From the NCBI GenBank assembly GCA_031422335.1, contig JANOQW010000034.1, forward strand, positions 133,272 through 197,271: a DNA stretch of 64,000 nt. Reading direction: 5' to 3'. Under the pieces are notes generated by a model. That model saw only the letters and a program-made list of their open reading frames with translations, did no database searches and was not told the origin of the DNA. Position numbers and translations under genes: made by a program. The stretch comes from Methylotenera_A sp031422335 (lineage in GTDB: Bacteria; Pseudomonadota; Gammaproteobacteria; Burkholderiales; Methylophilaceae). This document shows positions 7,783 through 17,225 of this stretch, one piece after another (positions within the stretch are counted from its first letter, which is position 1; every line of letters begins with the position of its first letter).

Positions 7783-9570
7783 TTAAGCTGCTGGGGTTTG
7801 TGTCCTTACACGGATGTGAAGTTCACGCAATTGTTTTTCGTCGACTTCATTCGGTGCATTGGTCATTAAACATTGTGCACGTTGGGTTTTAGGGAAAGCA
7901 ATCACGTCACGAATTGACTCGGCACCTGCCATAAGCGTGACCAGACGGTCTAAACCGAAGGCCAAACCACCGTGTGGAGGCGCGCCGTATTGAAGCGCAT
8001 CCAGCAAGAAGCCGAATTTTTCTTGTGCTTCTTCTTTGCTGATTTTGAGTGCATCAAATACTTTAGATTGAATATCTTGTTTATGGATACGCACTGAACC
8101 GCCGCCGACTTCCCAGCCGTTCAGCACCATGTCGTAGGCTTTCGATAAACACGCGCCTGGATTTGAAACCAGTATTTCTTCGTGACCGTCTTTTGGTGCA
8201 GTGAATGGATGATGTAAGGCTGCCCAACGGTCGTTTTCTTCGTCATGCTCGAACATCGGGAAATCGACCACCCATAGCGGCGCCCAAGCGCGGCCATCGA
8301 CATGGCCTTTATCATGGCCAACTTTCAAACGCAACGCACCTAGCGCTTCGTTCACTACTTTTAATTTATCTGCGCCAAAGAATACGATATCGCCATTCTG
8401 CGCACCAGTGCGGTCGATAATTGCTTGCAGTGCAGTCACATGAATATTTTTAACAATCGGGCTTTGCAAGCCTTCTTCATTCAACTTGGTGATGTCGTTG
8501 ATTTTGATATACGCCAAACCTTTAGCACCATAGATTTTGACGAACTCGGTATAAGCATCAATCTCAGAGCGCGAAATCGCCGCGCCGTTAGGCACTCGCA
8601 AGGCGGCAACACGGCCACCCACCATATTGGCAGCACCTGAGAACACTTTGAAATCGACATCTTTCATCACATCGCTTAGTTCAGTAATTTCAAGCGTCAC
8701 GCGCATATCGGGCTTATCAGAGCCGTATTTGTGCATGGCATCGTGAAAACTCATGCGCGGGAAAGCGGCTGGAAAATCGACGTTTTGCACTGATTTGAGC
8801 ATTTGGCGAATCATCTCTTCGACGATGTCCATAATTTCATTCTCAGACATAAACGATGTTTCAATATCGACTTGGGTAAATTCTGGCTGGCGGTCTGCAC
8901 GCAAATCTTCATCGCGGAAGCATTTGGTAATTTGGAAATAGCGGTCAAATCCGCTGACCATTAATAGCTGCTTAAATAGCTGAGGTGATTGTGGCAAAGC
9001 GAAGAACTGGCCAGCATGCACACGGCTTGGCACCAAGTAATCGCGCGCGCCTTCTGGCGTGCTGCGCGTCAACATGGGCGTTTCTACTTCAATAAAGCCA
9101 TTAGTATCGAGGTAGTCACGTAAGGTCTTTGCCACGCGATAGCGCAACATCATGTTGCGTTGCATGGCCGGGCGGCGTAAATCGATGTAACGATGTTGCA
9201 GCCTCACCGTTTCGGTCAAATTTTCGTCATCTAACATGAAAGGTGGCGTTAAAGATGCGTTCAAAATCTCAATTTCGGTCGCCAACATTTCCACTTCGCC
9301 CGTTGGAATATTAGTGTTTACCGTGCCTTCTGGCCGTGCGCGCACTTTACATGTCACTTTTAGCACGTATTCACTGCGCACAGATTCCGCATGTTTAAAG
9401 GCTTCTGGTGTATCTGGGTCTATGACAATCTGCGCCATGCCTTCGCGGTCGCGCAAATCAATAAAAATCACGCCACCGTGATCGCGGCGGCGGTGTGCCC
9501 AACCGCATAAAGTAACGGTTTGGCCAATGTGGCTGCGGTTTAAATGGCCGCAATAATGTGTACGCATCAT
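7783..9570 (-). CDS. aspS: Aspartyl-tRNA synthetase, probably non-discriminating
   Basis: A full-length class II bacterial AspRS of 595 residues. It has an N-terminal OB fold, the catalytic domain with FALPQSPQLFKQLLMVSGFDRYFQITKCFRDEDLRADRQPEF (motif 2 region split by the insert), and motif 3 GLAFGLDRLVTLMAG. His at residue 31 (RRRDHGG) and Gly at residue 82 (ARPEGTV) match the residues reported for non-discriminating bacterial AspRS enzymes; E. coli has Leu and Lys there. That predicts it charges both tRNA-Asp and tRNA-Asn, with Asp-tRNA-Asn then amidated by GatCAB, encoded at 60-63 kb. Two adjacent ATGs are possible starts. Downstream of fmdB and the DUF502 gene in one operon. Confidence 0.95.
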   Translation of the reverse strand: MMRTHYCGHLNRSHIGQTVTLCGWAHRRRDHGGVIFIDLRDREGMAQIVIDPDTPEAFKHAESVRSEYVLKVTCKVRARPEGTVNTNIPTGEVEMLATEIEILNASLTPPFMLDDENLTETVRLQHRYIDLRRPAMQRNMMLRYRVAKTLRDYLDTNGFIEVETPMLTRSTPEGARDYLVPSRVHAGQFFALPQSPQLFKQLLMVSGFDRYFQITKCFRDEDLRADRQPEFTQVDIETSFMSENEIMDIVEEMIRQMLKSVQNVDFPAAFPRMSFHDAMHKYGSDKPDMRVTLEITELSDVMKDVDFKVFSGAANMVGGRVAALRVPNGAAISRSEIDAYTEFVKIYGAKGLAYIKINDITKLNEEGLQSPIVKNIHVTALQAIIDRTGAQNGDIVFFGADKLKVVNEALGALRLKVGHDKGHVDGRAWAPLWVVDFPMFEHDEENDRWAALHHPFTAPKDGHEEILVSNPGACLSKAYDMVLNGWEVGGGSVRIHKQDIQSKVFDALKISKEEAQEKFGFLLDALQYGAPPHGGLAFGLDRLVTLMAGAESIRDVIAFPKTQRAQCLMTNAPNEVDEKQLRELHIRVRTQTPAA

Positions 9571-9585
9571 AATAAATTTCTTAGT

Positions 9586-10224
9586 CTATAAAGTGTGTTG
9601 TTGTGTTTGCTGAAAGCGTAGTTGTTGCGTATGCGTATCTTTTGGTGTGACCGTGCCCATGCTAATAATGTACTTCAACGCCTCATCTACGCTCATATCT
9701 AGCTCTATCACATCCTCTTTTGGCATCATTAAAAAGAAGCCAGATGTGGGGTTGGGTGTGGTGGGCACATACACACTAATATAATCACCATGTAGGTGGT
9801 TCAGCACATCGCCACCTGGCGTGCCCGTGATAAAGGCAATTGTCCATGAGTTTTGGCGTGGATACTGCACCAAAACCGCCTTGCGGAAGGCATTGCCAGA
9901 ATTTGAAAATAGCGTATCTGACACCTGTTTAACGCTGGAATAGATGGTTTTTACAAACGGAACTTTGTTTAAAAAAGACTCCCACAACATAATTAATTGC
10001 TGACCAAAAATGTTGGTGGCTACCAAACCTGTGACAAAAATAATCAGTAAGGTAAGTAATGCGCCCAAACCTGGCACATTAAAACCAAACAGTTTTTTAG
10101 GTTGCCATGCCTCTGGCAGCAAGAGCAGGCTTTGATCCATGGTGTGAATCAGCGTGCTAAGCACCCAAAGCGTGATGAATAAGGGTACCAATACTAACAA
10201 GCCGGTAATAAAATATTTTTTCAT
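9586..10224 (-). CDS. DUF502 family inner-membrane protein
   Basis: A 212-residue protein with two strong membrane segments (residues about 5-25 and 55-80), then a conserved soluble part with KVPFVKTIYSSVKQVSDTL, GFFLMMPKEDVIELDMSVDEALKYIISMG. This is the full DUF502 pattern. Function is unknown. The gene is between fmdB and aspS, an arrangement common in betaproteobacteria, and the spacing (13 and 15 bp) indicates one transcript. The C-terminal tail is rich in Gln and Thr and is not conserved in type. Confidence 0.88.
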   Translation of the reverse strand: MKKYFITGLLVLVPLFITLWVLSTLIHTMDQSLLLLPEAWQPKKLFGFNVPGLGALLTLLIIFVTGLVATNIFGQQLIMLWESFLNKVPFVKTIYSSVKQVSDTLFSNSGNAFRKAVLVQYPRQNSWTIAFITGTPGGDVLNHLHGDYISVYVPTTPNPTSGFFLMMPKEDVIELDMSVDEALKYIISMGTVTPKDTHTQQLRFQQTQQHTL

Positions 10225-10237
10225 GTTTCTTTAGTCT

Positions 10238-10540
10238 TTAGTGGCAAGCACAGCCAGGGTTGCAGGTTGCCGCAGTCGTGGTTGTGGTCGTTTCAGCTGT
10301 TTTAGCTTCTGTTTTTTCCGTATTTTTTTCAGCCGTTATTTCATTATTTTTAGGTTTTTTATCTTTAAAATCAGATGCATACCAACCTGTACCACTTAAC
10401 TGAAAGCTTGGTGCAGACAGCATCTTGGCAAAGGTTTCTTTGCTGCATTTTGGGCATGTAGTCTGGCTTGGTTGGCTAATTTTACGCATCAGCTCATCCT
10501 TAAAACCACAACTGGTGCATGCAAAGTCATAAATAGGCAT
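10238..10540 (-). CDS. FmdB family zinc-ribbon protein
   Basis: A 100-residue protein that begins MPIYDFACTSCGFKDELMRK, the standard opening of the FmdB regulatory-protein family. A CxxC pair is followed by a second pair in TTCPKC, forming a zinc ribbon. The tail is low complexity (Lys, Glu, Thr) and ends in CNPGCACH, an extra cysteine cluster that might bind a second metal. FmdB was named for a regulator in Methylophilus, but the family function is undefined. The frame extends further upstream, but that part is AT-rich and lacks similarity. First gene of the fmdB-DUF502-aspS operon. Confidence 0.88.
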   Translation of the reverse strand: MPIYDFACTSCGFKDELMRKISQPSQTTCPKCSKETFAKMLSAPSFQLSGTGWYASDFKDKKPKNNEITAEKNTEKTEAKTAETTTTTTAATCNPGCACH

Positions 10541-10711
10541 ATTTTTTGCTTTATTAAGTTTTGATATATAGAACAATGTGAATATACAAAACTTAATCAC
10601 ATAACGAATGTAAAAATTCAAAAGCAAGATTATAACTGATGTAAACCAAATGGTTAATTGATTGTTTATATTGATATTAGCCAAATAATACATAATGGCT
10701 TGGAGCCTAAC

Positions 10712-12097
10712 ATGCAAAAAACAAAAACTTTTTTATTAAAACCACTGTTTACAGTGTTTTTAATATTCACTGTGGGCTTGGCGGCGGCATATGCTGATGT
10801 TAATAATATTAAACCTGCTGGTACCGTCACCTTTGCTACTGGTGATGTTAGCATTATTCGTGCGGACAAATCTATTGTTAAAGCCGCAAAAAATGACGCT
10901 GTAAACGCGGGCGACAGCATTGAAACCAAAATGGGCCGTTTGCAATTGGCTTTAGTTGATGGTGGTAAGGTGTCGTTACAACCAAATACTATTTATAAAA
11001 TTAATAAATACGAGTTCTCTGGCAAAGAGGACGGTAGCGAATATGCCTTTACCGAGCTTGTTAAAGGTGGCTTGCGCACCATTAGTGGTTTAATCGGCCA
11101 TAAAAATCGTGAGCGCTACCAATTAAAAACTGCGGTGGCTACCATTGGTATTCGCGGTACAGAGTTTACGGTTAACTTTAACGATAACCAATTTTTAATG
11201 ACCACCAACTATGGTAGCGTGGATGTATGTAATAGCGCAGGTTGCTTAAACGCGTTGACTGGTCAATCGATTGTAGTTTCAGGTGTTGGGGCAGCGCCAA
11301 AACCAAGCAAAAAAGCTGCTAAAGCGGCAGCGGCACCGCCAGCCAGCAGCAAAGCAGTGTTTGCAGCAACTGATCTGATTACAGCAGATGGCTCACCCGT
11401 TGTTGTTACGCAAGCTGCTGCACTGCCGCTGCCGACAACAACAAGCGGAGATACCATCGTATCTTTAGCGACCATGCAAACTGGTTTAGATAATAACGGC
11501 GTATATGTTGGCACAACCACGATGAAAGGCAACGCATTAATCAGTTATGTTGATAGCTCTGTTAGCCCAACTATTATCCCCAGCATAATAGAAGAGTCTG
11601 GTGCCAATGCTGGTTTGAAATATGGCAGAGCTTCAGGCGGCGTATATAACGGTCAATCAATGCTCATGACCACGTGGATCACTGGCACAGCTTCACCTAC
11701 AAGTGCACTTACGGGCTTAGTGGGCTTCTACAATGTTAGTTCATCAACCGCCCCTTATATGGTCAATAGCGGCGCAATTACTGCAGTCGGTACGCCCAAC
11801 AGCGTAGCTGGTAATTTAAGTATAGATTTCTCCAATTACTCATTTATCTACACCCTAACCGTGCCAATTGCGGGCGCAATCTACACACAGAACAGCTCTG
11901 GCACATTAACGCCTGGAAGCGCTACATTTAGAGATATTGGCAGCTCTGCAGGTGTGTTAGCTGGCGGATCCATAGTGGAAGGCTCGTTATTTGGTGCAAG
12001 TGCACAGGCCATAGGTTTGCAATACGGATTTAATGTTTCGGGCCCTAGTGTTCCTGGTGGTAATGGTAATGTATATGGTGCTGCAATTTTAAAATAA
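10712..12097 (+). CDS. Secreted FecR-domain protein
   Basis: A 461-residue protein with a signal peptide ending near AAAYA-DVN. A FecR domain at residues about 30-170 shows TFATGDVSIIRADKS, GDSIETKMGRLQLALVDGGKVSLQPNT and VATIGIRGTEFTVNF. A linker rich in Ala, Lys and Pro follows (KPSKKAAKAAAAPPASSK), and then a C-terminal beta-rich region of about 230 residues, rich in Gly, Ser and Thr, with no recognised family. Unlike classical FecR it has no cytoplasmic or membrane anti-sigma part and no neighbouring sigma factor, so it is probably an exported surface or envelope protein. The ATG is chosen because GGAG lies 6 bases upstream. Divergent from fmdB; a strong terminator follows. Confidence 0.8.
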   Translation: MQKTKTFLLKPLFTVFLIFTVGLAAAYADVNNIKPAGTVTFATGDVSIIRADKSIVKAAKNDAVNAGDSIETKMGRLQLALVDGGKVSLQPNTIYKINKYEFSGKEDGSEYAFTELVKGGLRTISGLIGHKNRERYQLKTAVATIGIRGTEFTVNFNDNQFLMTTNYGSVDVCNSAGCLNALTGQSIVVSGVGAAPKPSKKAAKAAAAPPASSKAVFAATDLITADGSPVVVTQAAALPLPTTTSGDTIVSLATMQTGLDNNGVYVGTTTMKGNALISYVDSSVSPTIIPSIIEESGANAGLKYGRASGGVYNGQSMLMTTWITGTASPTSALTGLVGFYNVSSSTAPYMVNSGAITAVGTPNSVAGNLSIDFSNYSFIYTLTVPIAGAIYTQNSSGTLTPGSATFRDIGSSAGVLAGGSIVEGSLFGASAQAIGLQYGFNVSGPSVPGGNGNVYGAAILK

Positions 12098-12112
12098 CTC
12101 GCTTAACCATAT

Positions 12113-12140
12113 AAAAAAGCCCGCGATTGCGGGCTTTTTT
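12113..12140 (+). terminator. Intrinsic terminator after the FecR-domain gene
   Basis: The stem GCCCGC / GCGGGC with a GATT loop is flanked by six A and six T residues. It lies 15 bp past the stop and could act in both directions. Confidence 0.93.
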
Positions 12141-12155
12141 ATATGTTCTGCAACT

Positions 12156-12176
12156 GCAAGCCAGTATTTGGCTTGC
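12156..12176 (+). repeat. Short hairpin repeat (copy 1)
   Basis: Perfect 8-bp arms GCAAGCCA / TGGCTTGC around GTATT. The 18-base core AAGCCAGTATTTGGCTTG recurs exactly on the opposite strand at 17848-17865. It shares the AAGCC/GGCTT arms of the 39-bp family and may be a shortened relative. Confidence 0.7.
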
Positions 12177-12208
12177 CCATAAAATATACCAACTAAATTT
12201 GGTTAATC

Positions 12209-12247
12209 ATGCTTGAAACCCTCATGGATATTGGGTTGCAGGCATGC
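12209..12247 (-). repeat. 39-bp palindromic repeat, copy 2 (intergenic, orientation B)
   Basis: Core CTCATGGATATTGGGTTGCAG with diverged outer arms (ATGCTTG and CAGGCATGC). It lies between the FecR-gene terminator and the 3' end of ssb. Confidence 0.75.
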
Positions 12248-12274
12248 TTTATTTACACTTTTTATAGCTAAGCC

Positions 12275-12778
12275 CTAAAACGGAATGTCATCTTCAAAGT
12301 CATCAAAATTGCTAGCCGACTTTGCTGGCACTTGCTGATTAGATGCTGTGGCCTGCGGAGATTGGCGAGGCTGTGATTGATTCATATCGTCAGGCGCGCC
12401 GCCTTGATCCATGCCGCCATCGTAACTGGCATTTGAACTGCCACCACCATCTTTACTGCCTAACATTTGCATTTGGTCGCCAATAATTTCAGTACTGTAA
12501 CGGGTAACGCCATCTTTCTCCCATTTACGTGTTTGCAAGCGACCTTCTATATAAACAGGACGGCCTTTTTTTAAGTATTCGCCCGCAATTTCAGCCAAAC
12601 GGCGATACATGACAATGTTGTGCCACTCAGTTTTTTCTTGCTTAACGCCTGATTTATCTTTCCAGTTTTCGGTGGTGGCAATACTAAAATTAGCCACTGC
12701 CTCGCCATTGGGCATATAACGCACTTCAGGATCGCGCCCCAAATTACCCACTAAAATCACTTTATTGACTGATGCCAT
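12275..12778 (-). CDS. ssb: Single-stranded DNA-binding protein
   Basis: SSB coats single-stranded DNA in replication, repair and recombination. The 167-residue protein has the OB fold at residues about 1-110 (MASVNKVILVGNLGRDPEVR, VANFSIATTENWKDKSG, EWHNIV, GRLQTRKWEKDG). A flexible Gly/Gln/Ser linker and the acidic tip DFEDDIPF follow; the tip recruits partner proteins. It lies next to an MFS gene and uvrA, a conserved betaproteobacterial cluster. The MFS gene is 36 bp upstream on the same strand. Confidence 0.96.
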   Translation of the reverse strand: MASVNKVILVGNLGRDPEVRYMPNGEAVANFSIATTENWKDKSGVKQEKTEWHNIVMYRRLAEIAGEYLKKGRPVYIEGRLQTRKWEKDGVTRYSTEIIGDQMQMLGSKDGGGSSNASYDGGMDQGGAPDDMNQSQPRQSPQATASNQQVPAKSASNFDDFEDDIPF

Positions 12779-12814
12779 TTATGCGCTCCCGTTTGACTTT
12801 ATTACTAAATAATA

Positions 12815-14200
12815 TTACAAAAGTTTTAATATTGCTTGCTCAACCTCGTCTTGTTGCAACTTGGTTTGCTGATTGTTTATTTTAACAATTAAATTATGCT
12901 CTTGGGCGATTAATGTGGCATCAACCACGCCAGCCAAGTTTCTAACTGCAGCTTCAAGATGTTGAGCCTGTAAAACGGTTAAATCATCCACATGATACAT
13001 TTTTGTTTTAACGCTGGGCGGTGTTTGCATACCAAACGCCAGTAGCAACCAGATACCCATCAACACCGCGCAAAATACAAATACGGCCGAATAACCAATT
13101 TTGTGCGATAAATAGCCACCCATTACTGCGCCCAAAAACATACCTAGCGATTGCGCCGTACTATGTACCCCCATCGCTGTACCTTTGCTGGCAGCGGGCG
13201 CCATTTTTGAGATAAGCGATGGCAATGAGGCCTCTAAAATATTAAACGCCACAAAATATACAAAAAGCGATGCCACAATGCCCCAAAACACATCAATATT
13301 AAGCGCAAAAGCAATTTGCGCCACCAACATAAGTGCTACCGCGCCAATAAAAACGGGTTTCAGTTTGGCGCGCTTTTCAGCAACAATAATGGCGGGAATC
13401 ATTAATACAAATGAAGCAATTAATACTGGCAAATAGACTTGCCAATGTTGATTCTCGTTCATGCCACTGGTTTCTTTTAAGGCAAACGGCACCACAATAA
13501 ACATGGCCATTTGTGCGCCATGCAAACAAAATGTACCAAAATTTAAACGTAGCAATTGCGCGTCTTTAAGTACATCTTTAATTTTGTTGGGTGCGGCTTG
13601 CGCGTCAGAGTGAAACTGGCTATGTGCTGGATCTGGCACGGCATATTTCACCACAGCGATTGCCAACAAGGACAATACGCCTGTCATCCAAAAAATACCT
13701 GGCACACCAATCAGCTGGTTCAATAGTGGCGCGGCGACCAGCGAAACCGCAAAAGTTAAGCCAATGGTCGCGCCTATCATCGCCATCGCCTTGGTGCGGT
13801 GCTCCTCACGTGTAGAATCCGCCACCAGCGCGGTGACTACGGCAGATATAGCGCCCGCACCTTGAATGGCACGGCCAACAATCACCATATAAATATCGGT
13901 TGAAATGGCCGCCACTACACTGCCAATCGCAAATAAAACTAGGCCAATATAAATTAACTTTTTGCGACCATACTTGTCTGAAGCCATGCCAAACGGCAAT
14001 TGCAGCAATACTTGCATGAGGCCATAAGCACCTAGTGCCACGCCAATCAATGTATGGTTGCTGCCGCCCTCTAATTTTTCGGCATAAATTGCAAAAATGG
14101 GCAGCAGTAAAAACATGCCTAGCATGCGTAAACCGTAGATGGAGGCCAAACTAATGGTTGCGCGCGTTTCGGTACGCGTCATTTTTTCGGAAATTTGCAT
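12815..14200 (-). CDS. MFS transporter with C-terminal ferredoxin-like (YAM-type) domain
   Basis: A 12-helix major facilitator of about 461 residues from the ATG at 14198-14200. The motif A region GMASDKYGRKKLIYIGL is after helix 2, and residues about 75-400 are transmembrane. The last 65 residues (MYHVDDLTVLQAQHLEAAVRNLAGVVDATLIAQEHNLIVKI in part) look like a small heavy-metal-associated or YAM-type ferredoxin fold, as in E. coli YajR. The substrate is unknown. The frame runs further upstream into the uvrA coding strand, but that extension is not plausible as protein. Head-to-head with uvrA, 64 bp apart. Confidence 0.85.
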   Translation of the reverse strand: MQISEKMTRTETRATISLASIYGLRMLGMFLLLPIFAIYAEKLEGGSNHTLIGVALGAYGLMQVLLQLPFGMASDKYGRKKLIYIGLVLFAIGSVVAAISTDIYMVIVGRAIQGAGAISAVVTALVADSTREEHRTKAMAMIGATIGLTFAVSLVAAPLLNQLIGVPGIFWMTGVLSLLAIAVVKYAVPDPAHSQFHSDAQAAPNKIKDVLKDAQLLRLNFGTFCLHGAQMAMFIVVPFALKETSGMNENQHWQVYLPVLIASFVLMIPAIIVAEKRAKLKPVFIGAVALMLVAQIAFALNIDVFWGIVASLFVYFVAFNILEASLPSLISKMAPAASKGTAMGVHSTAQSLGMFLGAVMGGYLSHKIGYSAVFVFCAVLMGIWLLLAFGMQTPPSVKTKMYHVDDLTVLQAQHLEAAVRNLAGVVDATLIAQEHNLIVKINNQQTKLQQDEVEQAILKLL

Positions 14201-14264
14201 TATTGTTTGGAAGTATTTCGAATAATTGCGTATATTAACAGGTTGCCTGTGATTTAGAAAAAGC

Positions 14265-17090
14265 ATGATGGAATTTATTAAAATACGCGGTGCGCGCACC
14301 CATAATCTCAAAAATATTTCGCTGGATTTACCTCGAAATAAACTCATTGTCATCACCGGTTTATCTGGATCGGGCAAGTCTAGCTTGGCGTTTGATACCT
14401 TATATGCTGAGGGCCAGCGCCGTTATGTTGAAAGTTTATCAGCATACGCACGGCAGTTTTTAGCGCGCATGGACAAGCCCGATGTGGATTTGATTGAAGG
14501 CTTATCACCCGCTATTTCTATCGAGCAAAAGGCCACATCGCACAACCCGCGCAGCACGGTTGGCACAGTGACCGAGATTCACGATTATTTGCGCTTGTTA
14601 TATGCGCGCGCGGGCGATCCTGAATGTCCAGAGCACAACATTAAACTAGAGGCGCAAACTGTCAGCCAAATGGTGGATGCTGTTTTGAAGCTGCCAGAAG
14701 ATACGAAAATAATGATACTGGCACCTGTGGTTTCAGGTCGCAAAGGCGAGCAGTTGGATTTGTTTGAAAACTTAAAAGCGCAAGGTTTTGTGCGCTTAAG
14801 AATAGATGGCAAAATTTACGAGATGGACGCGCTGCCACAACTGGCAAAAACCACTAAGCACAATGTTGATGTGGTGGTGGATAGAATTAAAGTGAATGTC
14901 GAGCTAAAACAACGTATTGCAGAGAGCTTAGAAACCGCACTGCGCTTGGCCGATGGCAAAGCGGTGGCGCTAGAGATGGATACTGACAAAGAACATTTAT
15001 TCTCTGCCAAGTTTAGCTGCCCAGTGTGTGATTACTCACTTGCAGAGCTAGAACCACGCTTATTTAGCTTTAACAACCCAATGGGTGCCTGCCCTAAGTG
15101 TGATGGCTTGGGCAATATTAGCTTTTTCGATGCGAAAAGAGTCGTCGCTTTTCCTACTTTATCGCTGGCCAGTGGTGCCATTAAAGGTTGGGATAAACGC
15201 AACCAATTTTACTTTCAAATGTTGGCTAGTTTGGCTGCGCACTATAATTTTGATTTGGAAATGGCGTTTGAAGAGTTGCCACTGCATATTCAAGATGTGC
15301 TGTTAAACGGTAGCGGTCGCGAAGTAATTACCTTTAAATATTTAAACGAGCGCGGCACATTTTTTGGCAAAACACACACGTTTGAAGGCATTTTAAACAA
15401 TTTGCAACGGCGTTATCGCGAGAGCGATTCATCTGCCGTACGCGAAGAGTTGGCAAAATACCTGAACAATCAAAGCTGCCCAGAATGTGCGGGTACGCGT
15501 TTAAGAATTGAAGCGCGCCATGTAAAAGTGGGCGGGCAGAATATACATGATGTTTGTAGGGTACCATTAAAGCAAGCACTCACTTTCTTTGAGACGCTTG
15601 AATTACATGGTTCTAAGCTGGCGATTGCCGATAAAATTGTCACCGAAATTCAGAATAGGCTGAAATTTTTAACCAATGTCGGGCTGGAATATTTATCGCT
15701 GTCACGCTCGGCAGAAACGCTGTCTGGCGGCGAGGCGCAACGCATTAGATTAGCTTCGCAAATTGGCAGCGGCCTCACAGGCGTCATGTACGTGCTGGAT
15801 GAACCGAGCATAGGCTTGCACCAACGCGATAATGACCGACTGCTGGAAACGCTAAAACGCCTGCGCGATATTGGCAATACGGTGATTGTGGTAGAGCACG
15901 ACCATGATGCGATTTTAGAGGCCGATTATGTGGTGGATATTGGCCCAGGTGCTGGCGAGCATGGTGGCCAGATTGTGGCAGAAGGTACGCCAGCGGAAAT
16001 TCAAGCCAATCCAAAATCGCTCACAGGCCAATATTTAAGCGGCAAAAAACAAATCGAGTATAAAAAAGCGCGTACCAAAGCGGACCCTGCAAAATGGCTA
16101 AAACTGAGCGGTACTACAGGTAATAATTTAAAAAATGTGTCGGTAGAAATCCCCGTTGGATTACTCACCTGTGTAACTGGTGTTTCTGGTAGCGGAAAAT
16201 CTACACTAATTAACGACACTTTATACAGAGCTGTGGCGCAACATTTATACAGAAGCAACACAGAGCCTGCGCCATTTAGCGAGTGTGATGGCTTAGACTT
16301 TTTTGACAAAGTAGTGGATGTCGATCAAAGCCCGATTGGCCGTACCCCACGGTCTAACCCCGCCACTTACACGGGATTATTCACGCCGATACGCGATTTA
16401 TTCTCTGCCGTGCCAGAAAGCCGCGCGCGTGGTTATGGGCCAGGCCGCTACTCATTTAATGTAAAAGGTGGCCGTTGCGAAGCCTGCCAAGGTGATGGCG
16501 TAATTCGGGTAGAAATGCACTTTTTGCCCGACGTGTATGTGCCATGCGATGTGTGCAAAGGCCAACGCTATAATCGCGAAACGCTAGAAATTAACTTTAA
16601 AGGCAAAAATATTCGCGAAGTACTAGAGATGACGGTAGAACAAGCTCACACTTTTTTTAGTGCGCAACCGGTGATTTCGCGGAAGCTAAAAACCTTGCTA
16701 GATGTAGGCTTGGGCTATATTACGCTGGGCCAAAGTGCAACAACTTTGAGTGGGGGCGAGGCGCAACGGGTGAAATTGTCGCTAGAACTAAGTAAGCGCG
16801 ATACGGGCAGAACACTATACATTTTGGACGAACCGACCACTGGCCTACACTTTGCCGACATTCAATTGTTATTAGATGTCATTCACCGATTGCGCGATGC
16901 AGGCAACACAGTGGTGATTATTGAGCACAATTTAGACGTGATTAAAACCGCTGATTGGCTGATTGACATGGGCCCAGAAGGCGGCGATGGCGGCGGCATG
17001 GTGGTGGGCGTAGGCACACCTGAAACGCTGGCAGAAAACAAAAAAAGTTATACAGGCAAATATTTAAAAGCGCTATTAAATAAAGCATAA
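14265..17090 (+). CDS. uvrA: Excinuclease ABC subunit A
   Basis: UvrA is the damage-recognition ATPase of nucleotide excision repair. The 941-residue protein has two ABC modules. The first has Walker A GLSGSGKSSLAFDT, signature LSGGEAQRIRLASQIGSGL and Walker B VLDEPSIGLHQRD. The second has GVSGSGKSTLIND, LSGGEAQRVKLSLELSKR and LDEPTTGLHFADI. Zinc modules are at CPVC...CPKC, CPEC and CEAC...CDVC. The length equals that of E. coli UvrA (940). Either of two adjacent ATGs may be used. No upstream SOS box was recognised with certainty in the 64-bp gap. Confidence 0.97.
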   Translation: MMEFIKIRGARTHNLKNISLDLPRNKLIVITGLSGSGKSSLAFDTLYAEGQRRYVESLSAYARQFLARMDKPDVDLIEGLSPAISIEQKATSHNPRSTVGTVTEIHDYLRLLYARAGDPECPEHNIKLEAQTVSQMVDAVLKLPEDTKIMILAPVVSGRKGEQLDLFENLKAQGFVRLRIDGKIYEMDALPQLAKTTKHNVDVVVDRIKVNVELKQRIAESLETALRLADGKAVALEMDTDKEHLFSAKFSCPVCDYSLAELEPRLFSFNNPMGACPKCDGLGNISFFDAKRVVAFPTLSLASGAIKGWDKRNQFYFQMLASLAAHYNFDLEMAFEELPLHIQDVLLNGSGREVITFKYLNERGTFFGKTHTFEGILNNLQRRYRESDSSAVREELAKYLNNQSCPECAGTRLRIEARHVKVGGQNIHDVCRVPLKQALTFFETLELHGSKLAIADKIVTEIQNRLKFLTNVGLEYLSLSRSAETLSGGEAQRIRLASQIGSGLTGVMYVLDEPSIGLHQRDNDRLLETLKRLRDIGNTVIVVEHDHDAILEADYVVDIGPGAGEHGGQIVAEGTPAEIQANPKSLTGQYLSGKKQIEYKKARTKADPAKWLKLSGTTGNNLKNVSVEIPVGLLTCVTGVSGSGKSTLINDTLYRAVAQHLYRSNTEPAPFSECDGLDFFDKVVDVDQSPIGRTPRSNPATYTGLFTPIRDLFSAVPESRARGYGPGRYSFNVKGGRCEACQGDGVIRVEMHFLPDVYVPCDVCKGQRYNRETLEINFKGKNIREVLEMTVEQAHTFFSAQPVISRKLKTLLDVGLGYITLGQSATTLSGGEAQRVKLSLELSKRDTGRTLYILDEPTTGLHFADIQLLLDVIHRLRDAGNTVVIIEHNLDVIKTADWLIDMGPEGGDGGGMVVGVGTPETLAENKKSYTGKYLKALLNKA

Positions 17091-17168
17091 AATAACACGA
17101 GTAGAAAAGATACTCTGTACCAGTTCTTGGCATCACCATTCTCGCTAAGTGCTAAAGCACTAAGTCGA

Positions 17169-17204
17169 ATGCGAAACCCGCATGGATATTGGCTTGCAGG
17201 GCAT
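17169..17204 (-). repeat. 39-bp palindromic repeat, copy 3 (intergenic, orientation B)
   Basis: Core CCCGCATGGATATTGGCTTG followed by CAGGGCAT. The left arm is shortened to ATGCGAAA. It sits between convergent uvrA and the DUF456 gene, where a bidirectional terminator would be expected. A small AGTGCTAAAGCACT hairpin is nearby at 17148-17161. Confidence 0.8.
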
Positions 17205-17225
17205 CGAAATAAGATGCGCTAAAGT

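Noticed and set aside
9236..9481. Frames on the plus strand across aspS
   Set aside because: Antisense shadows of aspS with no family similarity.
10541..10717. N-terminal extension of the FmdB protein
   Set aside because: The extension is AT-rich, overlaps the divergent FecR-gene leader, and the family begins at MPIYDF.
14201..14377. N-terminal extension of the MFS protein
   Set aside because: It would overlap the uvrA start and adds no transporter-like sequence.
15925..15965. GTGGATATTGGCCCAGG in uvrA as another palindrome copy
   Set aside because: It is the conserved UvrA motif DIGPGAGEHGG, and the outer arms of the repeat are absent.
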